Source: an uncultured bacterium
GTDB taxonomy: Bacteria > Planctomycetota > Phycisphaerae > Phycisphaerales > SM1A02
Length of the DNA: 12,166 nt
Reading direction: 5' to 3'
NCBI GenBank assembly: GCA_903867275.1
Contig: CAIPQY010000317.1
Span: 1-12,166 of the forward strand
The position numbers were made by a program, and so were the translations under genes. Of this stretch, positions 6,908-12,101 are shown piece by piece (positions within the stretch are counted from its first letter, which is position 1; every line of letters starts with the position of its first letter). Under the pieces are notes generated by a model. That model worked only from the letters and a program-made list of their open reading frames with translations. It made no database searches and was not told the DNA's origin.

Positions 6908-7070
6908 CATTTCTCGAACAGGCATGACGGGTTCTGCGGCTGGATGTCGTTTTCATTGGTGCACCGACCCGTCCGCCCCCTTTTGCGGGCTGGTCCGGAA
7001 CCCGCACTTGGGCCGAATCCTTGGTCGGCCACCCCCGGCGTCCCCTCTTTCGCCGGGGGTTTTGCTTTTT
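6908..7070 (+). ncRNA. Candidate structured small RNA ending in an intrinsic terminator
   Basis: No ORF on this strand explains why a strong terminator sits at 7032-7070. Upstream of it lies a row of potential stems: GACGGGT (6926-6932) with ACCCGTC (6967-6973), enclosing CGG/CCG and the palindrome GGTGCACC; GCGGG (6985-6989) with CCCGC (7001-7005); GGCCGA (7011-7016) with TCGGCC (7025-7030); then the terminator hairpin. A weak promoter TTGGTT-N17-CAGAAT (6873-6901) would start transcription near 6908, giving about 160 nt. It is not a tRNA (no valid T-arm) and lacks the SRP RNA core. The boundaries and existence are inferred from structure only. Alternatively, the terminator merely insulates the downstream promoter. 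Confidence 0.35.
7032..7070 (+). terminator. Strong rho-independent terminator
   Basis: CCCCCGGCG (7032-7040) and CGCCGGGGG (7051-7059) form a perfect 9-bp GC stem with a 10-nt loop, followed at once by TTTTGCTTTTT (7060-7070). The T-tract is only on the plus-strand side. It ends a transcript from the gene-free 6822-7031 stretch and shields the promoter that begins 32 bp downstream. Confidence 0.85.
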
Positions 7071-7101
7071 GGTGCCTGCGCGGGGCTTTGCGGGCCACCG
7101 T

Positions 7102-7130
7102 TTGACTCTCATCCGAAGGCCGCTGATAAT
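7102..7130 (+). promoter_or_regulatory. Sigma-70-type promoter TTGACT-N17-GATAAT for the DksA-like gene and lspA
   Basis: TTGACT (7102-7107) and GATAAT (7125-7130) each match 5 of 6 consensus bases with the ideal 17-bp spacer, the best promoter in the window. Transcription would start near 7137 and give a 68-nt leader to the GTG at 7205. In that leader GGTTCC (7166-7171) can pair with GGAACC (7193-7198), which contains the only Shine-Dalgarno-like bases. Confidence 0.75.
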
Positions 7131-7204
7131 TGCGGGCTCGCCGTACCTCGCCCAGCGGGGGTCCCGGTTCCACGCCAATCCAACCACCCCACGGAACCAC
7201 AGAC

Positions 7205-8074
7205 GTGCCATCGAAGAAGCCAGTCAAGAAGCCGACCCCCAAGGGCAAGGCCGTCAAGCCCGCCGAGACCACCAAGTCCAAGCCGGCAAAGCCCGCCAAG
7301 GCCGCCGAGGCGAAGCCCGCCAAGCCTGGCATGAAGCCCATCAACACATCCAAGCCGGTGGTCGCGGTGGTGCCGTCGTCTCCGCCGCCGCCGACGAAGA
7401 AGCACCCCAACCGCGTGCCGCCGCCGCCCATCGGCAAGAACGCGCCGCGCCCCATGCCCAAGAAGGAGCCGGTGGAGGAGAAGGGCAAGAAGACGCCGAA
7501 GATCGACTACTCCACCGCGCTCAGCGTGGCGAAGGTGGCCGTCTCCCAGAAGGCCGACAGCGCCGGCTACGTGATGGTGAATGGCCGTCGCGTGCGCATG
7601 CTCAGCGCCAAGGCCGCGGTGATCAGCAAGAAGAAGTCGAAGGCCTCCGACGCCGCCAAGGCGAAGGCCGAGGAAGAGGTGGATGTGTCTTCGATCCGCA
7701 CCAAGCTTCCCGCCAAGGACCTCGAGCAGTACCGCGAGGTGCTCATGCGCAGTCGCTACGAGCTGATCGGCCGCGTGGACAACCTCGAGGACGAGGCGCT
7801 GCGTTCAAGCGGTGGCAACCTGAGCAACATGCCGCTGCACATGGCGGATGTGGGCACCGACACCTTCGATCAGGAATTCGCCCTGAACATGGCCGCCAGC
7901 GATCGCGAGAAGTTGAACGAGATCGACGCTGCGCTGCAGCGCATCCGTGACCTCACCTACGGCGTGTGCCAGCTCACCGGCAAGCCCATTCCGAAGGCGC
8001 GTCTGGATGCCAATCCGCTGGCCAAGTACACCGTGGAGGCCGCTCGCCTGATCGAGCGCGGCGTGGCGCGGTGA
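7205..8074 (+). CDS. DksA/TraR-like protein with Lys/Pro/Ala-rich N-terminus and degenerate zinc finger
   Basis: The C-terminal third (about 170-289) matches DksA/TraR proteins, which bind the RNA polymerase secondary channel: a helical segment LEQYREVLMRSRYELIGRVDNLEDEAL (173-199, two helices of the coiled coil), LSNMPLHMADVGTDTFDQEF (206-225), then AALQRIRDLTYGVCQLTGKPIPKARLDANPLAKY (242-275), the zinc-finger region. Only one of the four zinc cysteines remains (C255), so zinc binding is unlikely. Residues 1-100 are a disordered, strongly basic Lys/Pro/Ala tail like those of histone-like proteins; 121-139 (GYVMVNGRRVRML) is a short basic segment of unknown role. I chose GTG 7205 because the upstream frame lies in the promoter and leader. 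The stop overlaps the lspA start (GTGA). In many bacteria a dksA/traR-type gene precedes lspA. The role in transcription control or nucleic-acid binding is inferred. Confidence 0.85.
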   Translation: MPSKKPVKKPTPKGKAVKPAETTKSKPAKPAKAAEAKPAKPGMKPINTSKPVVAVVPSSPPPPTKKHPNRVPPPPIGKNAPRPMPKKEPVEEKGKKTPKIDYSTALSVAKVAVSQKADSAGYVMVNGRRVRMLSAKAAVISKKKSKASDAAKAKAEEEVDVSSIRTKLPAKDLEQYREVLMRSRYELIGRVDNLEDEALRSSGGNLSNMPLHMADVGTDTFDQEFALNMAASDREKLNEIDAALQRIRDLTYGVCQLTGKPIPKARLDANPLAKYTVEAARLIERGVAR

Positions 8075-8763
8075 GCGACGGTGGCGTCGGCGCTTCGGAT
8101 CGCGGGGCGCTGGCCACGAAGGCGTCGCTCGCGTCGCAGCCCGCCTGGCGATCACGCAGCGCGTGGTTCACCCTCCTTGCGGTGACCATCCTTGGTCTGT
8201 CGATCGATCTTGGCTCCAAGGCGTGGGCCTTCCGAACCGTGGCCGGTGAGCCGGTCGAACTGCAGTACGACGAGATTGCGGGCAATCCGGCCTACCGGTT
8301 GCCCTGGCACAACGGTGTGCATGCGCTGCCCGCCGACCTGCTCGACTTTCGACTGGTGCTGAACCATGGCGCGGTGTTCGGACTTGGTCAGCAGAAGCGG
8401 GGCGTGTTCATCGCCTTCACGGCGATCGCGGTCATTGCCGCGGTGGGCGTGTTCGGGTGGTGGACCACCGCGAGTGCGCGACTGGCGCATGTCGGCATCG
8501 GACTGGTGCTGGCGGGGGGGCTGGGCAACCTGTACGACCGGCTGCTGTTCGGCGCAGTGCGTGACTTTCTCTACATGACGCCGCGGTGGCATCTGCCGTG
8601 GAGTTTGCGCTGGCCGGGCGGCAGCGACGAACTCTTCCCGTGGGTGTTCAATGTGGCGGACATGCTGCTGCTCGCTGGCATGGCCATCCTGCTGCTCACG
8701 GCGAATCGGCCGGAGGCGAAATCGGCAGGATCGACTGAGCCAGGGGCTGCGGCGAATCCGTGA
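8071..8763 (+). CDS. lspA: Lipoprotein signal peptidase (signal peptidase II)
   Basis: Aspartic protease of the inner membrane that cleaves the signal peptide of diacylglyceryl-prolipoproteins. The 230-aa protein has the family blocks in order: DLGSKAWAF (46-54) after the first helix (about 31-46), LVLNHGAVFGLG (95-106), helices at about 110-130 and 138-152, GNLYDRLLFGAVRDFLYM (152-169, catalytic D156), and FNVADMLLLAGMAILLL (193-209, catalytic D197) in the last helix. It is longer than the E. coli enzyme (164 aa), owing to a cytoplasmic N-terminal tail of about 28 residues, an insert at 57-90 and about 20 extra residues before the second catalytic Asp. GTG 8071 overlaps the upstream stop by 4 bp, implying coupled translation. 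The last 68 bp overlap truB on the other strand. Confidence 0.95.
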   Translation: MSDGGVGASDRGALATKASLASQPAWRSRSAWFTLLAVTILGLSIDLGSKAWAFRTVAGEPVELQYDEIAGNPAYRLPWHNGVHALPADLLDFRLVLNHGAVFGLGQQKRGVFIAFTAIAVIAAVGVFGWWTTASARLAHVGIGLVLAGGLGNLYDRLLFGAVRDFLYMTPRWHLPWSLRWPGGSDELFPWVFNVADMLLLAGMAILLLTANRPEAKSAGSTEPGAAANP

Positions 8764-9397
8764 GCTGCATCGCGGCGCTCACCTCGTAGGGCCCGACCGC
8801 GGTGCGACGGATCGACAGGCAGTGACCGAGCAGTCCAAGCGACTTCGCCAGATCGCGCGCCAGACTTCGCACATAGAAACCCTTCGCGCAACGGATCGAC
8901 AGGCGTGCCACGGGCCACGTGTAGTCGAGCAGCTCGATCGCGTGCACGGTCACGTCGCGCTCGGCGGGTTCCACCGCCTCGCCCTTGCGCGCCAGGTCGT
9001 AGGCGCGACGTCCCGCGATCTTCACCGCGCTGAACGCGGGCGGCGCCTGCCGGATCGTGCCCTTGAACTTCAGCAGCGCCTCTTCCACCTGCGCGCGCGT
9101 GGGCGGCGTGGTCGATGGATCCACGGGCACGCGTTCGGCCTCGGTGTCCAGCGTCTCGGTGGTGGCGCTCAGGTCGATCTCGGTCTCGTAGCGCTTCTCC
9201 ATGCCCATCAGGCGCGGAATCTCCTTGGTGGCGCGACCGATGGCCACCACCAGCACGCCGGTGGCCAGCGGATCCAGTGTGCCGGCATGGCCGGCCTTGG
9301 CGCCGCCAAGCAATCGGCGCACGCGTTCCACGGCGCGCATGCTGGTCATGCCATGCGGCTTGTCCACGACCAGGATTCCTTGCAGTGCTGCGTCCAT
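8696..9397 (-). CDS. truB: tRNA pseudouridine-55 synthase
   Basis: Converts uridine 55 in the T-loop of tRNAs to pseudouridine. From ATG 9397 (233 aa) it shows GILVVDKPHGMTSMRAVERV (7-26), the catalytic block GHAGTLDPLATGVLVVAIGRATK (36-58, nucleophile D42), KRYETEIDLSATTETLDTE (68-86), RQAPPAFSAVKIAGRRAYDLARKG (116-139) and GFYVRSLARDLA (173-184). It stops soon after the catalytic domain and has no room for the C-terminal PUA-like domain of E. coli TruB (about 314 aa); short TruB forms are known. The frame continues far upstream of 9397, but that part lies over the divergent gene and has no homology. No clear Shine-Dalgarno sequence precedes the ATG. The C-terminal 22 codons overlap the 3' end of lspA in antisense. 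An inverted repeat TTCGC-N7-GCGAA (9411-9427) lies 13 bp upstream. Confidence 0.95.
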   Translation of the reverse strand: MDAALQGILVVDKPHGMTSMRAVERVRRLLGGAKAGHAGTLDPLATGVLVVAIGRATKEIPRLMGMEKRYETEIDLSATTETLDTEAERVPVDPSTTPPTRAQVEEALLKFKGTIRQAPPAFSAVKIAGRRAYDLARKGEAVEPAERDVTVHAIELLDYTWPVARLSIRCAKGFYVRSLARDLAKSLGLLGHCLSIRRTAVGPYEVSAAMQLTDSPQPLAQSILPISPPADSP

Positions 9398-9410
9398 TGG
9401 GCGGGGCAGT

Positions 9411-9427
9411 TTCGCAGAATTCGCGAA
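9411..9427. repeat. Small inverted repeat in the divergent truB/membrane-protein region
   Basis: TTCGC (9411-9415) and GCGAA (9423-9427) flank the 7-bp spacer AGAATTC. It is 13 bp upstream of the truB ATG on one side and 30 bp upstream of the -35-like element of the divergent gene on the other, a sensible operator position. The short arms make chance occurrence possible. Confidence 0.2.
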
Positions 9428-9457
9428 GGCGTGCTCGCGCATGCGCGTCTGGGTCGT

Positions 9458-9485
9458 TTGGATCTGCGCGCGTGGCAGGTACCAT
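9458..9485 (+). promoter_or_regulatory. Promoter TTGGAT-N16-TACCAT for the DUF4149-like gene
   Basis: TTGGAT (9458-9463) and TACCAT (9480-9485) are spaced by 16 bp. The -10 box ends 8 nt before the GTG at 9494, so the mRNA would begin at about its start codon. The -35 hexamer is identical to that upstream of accA. Confidence 0.45.
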
Positions 9486-9493
9486 GCCCGAGC

Positions 9494-10084
9494 GTGCCAG
9501 CGACACGACAGATCATCGGCAAGGATCGTTGCCCAACTCCGGTGGCCGCCCTCACGACGGCGTGGATGGCGCTGTTGCTTGCGGCCGGCGCAAACGCTGG
9601 CTGGCTGTTCTTCACGCTCACGAAGGCGGGCCTGCAGTTCCGTGATGCGGAGAAGGCGGCATTGGACAGCGCCGAAACCGGCCGCGTGATGGCGGGGGTT
9701 CTGGCGCAGCCCGGGTTCCTGCTGGTGTTCGCCGTGGGCCTGATCGTGGGACCGATCTGCGCGTGGCTGCTGGTGCGGCAGGCGCGTGGTCTGGCATCGC
9801 TGGCGGGTCATCTGCGTGTGGCAGGCGCGGCACTGCTGTTCGCGTCATCCCTCGGCGCCGGACAGATGGTGCTCGCCAAGCGCCTCGCCGATCTGGCCAT
9901 GGAGCGAACCGGCGCGCTGGTGTCGCACGACCAGGCCAAGGCCGATCAGGTGCGTGGCGAGCTGGACCGTCTCCATGACTGGAGCGAGAAGATCTACGGC
10001 GGCCAGATCATCTTCGTGGCGCTGGGCATGGTGCTGATGGCGCGCCCGACCACGCTGCGCGACGATCCGGCTTCGGAAGCCTGA
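9494..10084 (+). CDS. DUF4149-like integral membrane protein
   Basis: A 196-aa membrane protein of unknown function. Four hydrophobic segments are visible at about 17-42 (ALTTAWMALLLAAGANAGWL), 74-95, 107-126 and 168-184, with a charged loop 129-165 containing LDRLHDWSEKIY. The layout of four helices with an LH..S motif just before the last one resembles DUF4149-type proteins; I am only moderately sure of that family. The frame is open far upstream but antisense to truB. GTG 9494 is chosen because a TACCAT box ends 8 nt before it; GTG 9542 is a possible shorter start. An ATG at 9484 is in a different frame and leads nowhere. Divergent from truB, and followed after 51 bp by icd, which has its own box and ribosome site. 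Confidence 0.75.
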   Translation: MPATRQIIGKDRCPTPVAALTTAWMALLLAAGANAGWLFFTLTKAGLQFRDAEKAALDSAETGRVMAGVLAQPGFLLVFAVGLIVGPICAWLLVRQARGLASLAGHLRVAGAALLFASSLGAGQMVLAKRLADLAMERTGALVSHDQAKADQVRGELDRLHDWSEKIYGGQIIFVALGMVLMARPTTLRDDPASEA

Positions 10085-10107
10085 ACACGCACGGGGTCCG
10101 GCGCGGC

Positions 10108-10130
10108 TACGCTTGCTGCCCCAACTGGAG
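10108..10130 (+). promoter_or_regulatory. -10-like box and Shine-Dalgarno of icd
   Basis: TACGCT (10108-10113) is a -10-like box 22 nt before the icd ATG. TGGAG (10126-10130) lies 5 nt before the ATG and fixes the start at 10136. Unlike the leaderless-looking genes, this one has both a short leader and a ribosome-binding site. The -35 element is not evident. Confidence 0.4.
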
Positions 10131-10135
10131 AACCC

Positions 10136-11602
10136 ATGCGCATCGCTCTTGCATCTGGTGATGGAATCGGTCCCGAGATCATGGACGCAACCCTCGACCT
10201 GCTGCGCGCGGCCGGTGGCCTGCACGGCGTCGATCTGGTGCCTGTCGAAATGGGCAAGTCGGTGTTCGATCGCGGCGAAACGCGCGGCATGACCGATGCC
10301 GCGATCGCCACCGTGGAGGCATGCGGCCTGCTGCTGAAGGGCCCCATGGAAACGCCCAAGGGCGGCGGCGGCAAGTCGATCAACGTCACCGCCCGCAAGA
10401 TCTGGAACGCCTTCGCAAACCTGCGCCACTTCCGCACGCTGCCCGGCGTGATGACGCCCTACAGCCGCTCGGGCATCAGCGTGGACTTCTTCATCGTGCG
10501 CGAGAACATCGAGGACACCTACGGCGGCATCGAGCATCGGCTCTCGAACGACGTGGTGCAGTGCAAGCGCCTCATCAGCGCGCCAGGCAGCGACGCCGTG
10601 CATCGATTCGCGTTCGAGACGGCGCGGCGACTGGGCATCAAGAAGGTGCACTGCGGTCACAAGGCCAACATCATGAAGATGACCGACGGCCTGTTCCTGG
10701 AGCGCTTCAAGGCCGTCGCGGCGGACTATCCGGAGATCGAGACCGCCGACGTGATCGTGGACGCGCTGTGCATGAATCTGGTGATGAAGCCGCAGCAGTA
10801 CCGCATGATCGTGCTGCCCAACCTGCAGGGCGACATCGTGAGCGATCTCGCCGCAGGCCTGGTGGGCGGTCTGGGCTTCGCTCCCAGCGCCAACATCGGC
10901 AATCACATCAGCATCTTCGAGGCGGTGCACGGCACGGCCCCGGACATCGCGGGCCAGGGCATCGCCAATCCCTGCTCGCTCATCCTCAGCACCATCATGC
11001 TCATGCGCCACATCGGCAACATGGGCACCGCGGCGCGCCTCGAGAACGCGCTGCTGGCGTCGCTGGAGCAGGGCGTGCGCACCGGCGACTTCGGCGATGC
11101 CGCCAAGCCCGCGCTGGGAACGATGGAGTTCGTGAAGCAGGTCGCGCAGCGGCTCGGCCAGAAGCCCACGCTTGGGCCTGCCGTGCCCGACGCCGAGGAT
11201 CACCTCACCTTCAAGCCGCCGGTGAAGCCGTTCGCTTCGGCTGCGGTGCAGACCTTCGGCACCCGCGAGACGCGCGTGGTGGGAGCCGACGTGTATCTGG
11301 ATGCAAGCGAGGGCGTGGCCACGCTCGCGCCCGCCCTGGAGTCGCTCGCCAAGGACACGCCATGGAAACTCACGCTGATCTCGAACCGCGGCACGCAGGT
11401 GTGGCCGACCGGCAGCGTGTACACCGACTGCGTGGACTACTGGCGCGCGCGTTTCGAGCGCCGAGCCGATGCAGGCGAGGTGGGGCAGGCGCAGACGCTG
11501 GCGCTGCTGCAGTCGATCGCCACCAAGTACACCATCTGCAGCTACGAGTTGCTGCGCACCTTCGATGGCAAGCCGGGGTTCTCGATGGCGCAGGGTCAGT
11601 GA
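10136..11602 (+). CDS. icd: Isocitrate dehydrogenase, long (Thermus/Rickettsia-type) form
   Basis: Oxidative decarboxylation of isocitrate to 2-oxoglutarate in the TCA cycle. The 488-aa protein has GDGIGPEI at 8-15, the substrate motif SINVTAR (81-87, equivalent to the Ser-x-Asn-x-x-x-Arg of IDH), FIVRENIEDTYGG (119-131, catalytic Tyr129), GHKANIMKMTDG (174-185, catalytic Lys176), LPNLQGDIVSDLAAGLVGG (227-245, metal-binding Asp233 and Asp237) and the coenzyme motif HGTAPDIAG (265-273). Residues about 365-488 form the extra C-terminal domain of the Thermus and Rickettsia enzymes (LISNRGTQVWPTG, and GKPGFSMAQG at the end). The Asp-Ile pair at 270-271 replaces the Lys-Tyr that binds the 2'-phosphate of NADP in E. 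coli IDH, which argues for NAD. ATG 10136 has TGGAG 5 nt upstream. The stop overlaps the next start by one base. Confidence 0.92.
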   Translation: MRIALASGDGIGPEIMDATLDLLRAAGGLHGVDLVPVEMGKSVFDRGETRGMTDAAIATVEACGLLLKGPMETPKGGGGKSINVTARKIWNAFANLRHFRTLPGVMTPYSRSGISVDFFIVRENIEDTYGGIEHRLSNDVVQCKRLISAPGSDAVHRFAFETARRLGIKKVHCGHKANIMKMTDGLFLERFKAVAADYPEIETADVIVDALCMNLVMKPQQYRMIVLPNLQGDIVSDLAAGLVGGLGFAPSANIGNHISIFEAVHGTAPDIAGQGIANPCSLILSTIMLMRHIGNMGTAARLENALLASLEQGVRTGDFGDAAKPALGTMEFVKQVAQRLGQKPTLGPAVPDAEDHLTFKPPVKPFASAAVQTFGTRETRVVGADVYLDASEGVATLAPALESLAKDTPWKLTLISNRGTQVWPTGSVYTDCVDYWRARFERRADAGEVGQAQTLALLQSIATKYTICSYELLRTFDGKPGFSMAQGQ

Positions 11603-11802
11603 TGTCCAGTCTGGGGGACAAGCTGCGCGAACACACGGATCGGCATTGGCACGCGCGCTGTCTCACCTGTGCCGCATGCTTTCCGTTTCCGGGCATCCGC
11701 TACAAGGCCTTCGGGCGACCGGTGAAGATCCTGCGCTGCCCGGCCTGCGCGCGATGGCGTTGCTGCATCGTGGAGCCCAAGCCGAAGGACCCGGCAGCGT
11801 GA
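11602..11802 (+). CDS. Small CxxC (zinc-ribbon-like) protein, 66 aa
   Basis: A small basic protein I do not recognise by family. It begins at the ATG inside TGATG, the icd stop, so it is translated with icd by re-initiation. It contains RCLTCAACFPFPG (19-31), with C20, C23 and C26, and ILRCPACARWRCC (43-55), with C46, C49, C54 and C55. The pairs C20/C23 and C46/C49, 22 residues apart, have the spacing of a four-cysteine zinc ribbon or rubredoxin-like knuckle. The N-terminus is charged and hydrophilic (DKLREHTDRHWHAR) and the tail is KPKDPAA. No signal peptide or membrane helix. A role in metal binding or nucleic-acid contact is only a guess. The frame overlaps that of no other likely gene, and the cysteine pattern argues that it is real. 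Confidence 0.7.
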   Translation: MSSLGDKLREHTDRHWHARCLTCAACFPFPGIRYKAFGRPVKILRCPACARWRCCIVEPKPKDPAA

Positions 11803-11809
11803 CTCGCCC

Positions 11810-11847
11810 AAAAAGCGAAGAACCGGAAGGCAGCTGCCTTCCGGTTC
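11810..11847 (-). terminator. Perfect palindrome with T-tract, terminator of the former tRNA-Pro gene
   Basis: Bases 11820-11847 are a perfect 28-bp palindrome (arm GAACCGGAAGGCAG). Read on the minus strand, it follows the tRNA 3' end by 12 nt and is itself followed by TTCGC and TTTTT (complement of 11810-11814), so it fits an intrinsic terminator of the tRNA. On the plus strand it sits 17 nt after the stop of the 66-aa gene and may also stop that operon, though no T-tract follows on that side. Confidence 0.7.
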
Positions 11848-11859
11848 CGAGCATCTGAG

Positions 11860-11903
11860 TCGGGCTGACAGGATTTGAACCTGCGACCTTTTGACCCCCA
11901 GTC
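11860..11903 (-). tRNA. 3' half of tRNA-Pro(GGG), truncated; probable attachment-site remnant
   Basis: On the minus strand the sequence contains, in order: GA of the anticodon 5' stem, the 7-nt loop CTGGGGG with anticodon GGG, the 3' stem TCAAA, a 5-nt variable loop, the T-arm GCAGG-TTCAAAT-CCTGT, the acceptor 3' strand CAGCCCG and discriminator A; CCA is not encoded. The 5' half is missing. The bases before GA (GGC) do not pair with TCAAA, and nothing in the preceding 40 nt resembles a D-arm or the needed CGGGCTG acceptor strand. A break inside the anticodon arm is the usual crossover place of tyrosine recombinases that use tRNA genes, so this should be the displaced 3' end at an element boundary. 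It cannot function as a tRNA. Confidence 0.8.
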
Positions 11904-11971
11904 GCCCAGCAAGGAATCGAGATATGGCACTCGACGCAGATGACGGTCCTTCTCATCACCGCCCACGCTTT

Positions 11972-11993
11972 CGGCTTGTCTCCGGCTTGTCTC
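11972..11993. repeat. Perfect 11-bp tandem direct repeat near the attachment site
   Basis: CGGCTTGTCTC occurs twice back to back (11972-11982 and 11983-11993), 69-90 bp from the tRNA remnant. One turn of DNA per repeat and this distance from the core suit arm-type or directionality-factor sites of a site-specific recombinase. The repeat is exact, and I saw no further copy in the window. Confidence 0.6.
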
Positions 11994-12001
11994 ACGACCC
12001 G

Positions 12002-12016
12002 ACCGACCCGGTCGGT
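12002..12016. repeat. Inverted repeat ACCGACC-C-GGTCGGT
   Basis: Perfect 7-bp arms with a single central base, 8 bp beyond the tandem repeat. It could be a dimer-binding site or a short hairpin in the element's non-coding end. Confidence 0.4.
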
Positions 12017-12073
12017 GATGCACGCGTCGAGCTCTCCGAGGAGCGGCGGGACTTCGACGTGCCCCGCGTCGGC

Positions 12074-12101
12074 GGGAAATCGGGATTTTTCCCACTTTCC
12101 C
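12074..12101. repeat. Two-step hairpin
   Basis: GGGAAA (12074-12079) pairs with TTTCCC (12096-12101), and inside it GGGA (12082-12085) pairs with TCCC (12090-12093), leaving a symmetric 2x2 internal loop and a TTTT apical loop. No T-tract follows on either strand. It lies in the putative element. Confidence 0.35.

Noticed and set aside
6985..7030. Resemblance to the SRP RNA core (GGTCCGGAA)
   Set aside because: The bases after GGAA are CCC rather than the required purine-rich G-G-A/AGCA strand, so the conserved tip and symmetric loop cannot form.
6796..7488. Minus-strand open frame across the gene-free stretch
   Set aside because: It runs through the terminator, the promoter and the DksA-like N-terminus, and its Gly-rich part is only the complement of Lys/Pro/Ala codons.
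9845..11203. Minus-strand open frame of 452 codons opposite icd
   Set aside because: It mirrors the icd coding frame and gives a His/Ala/Arg-rich product with no recognisable motif.
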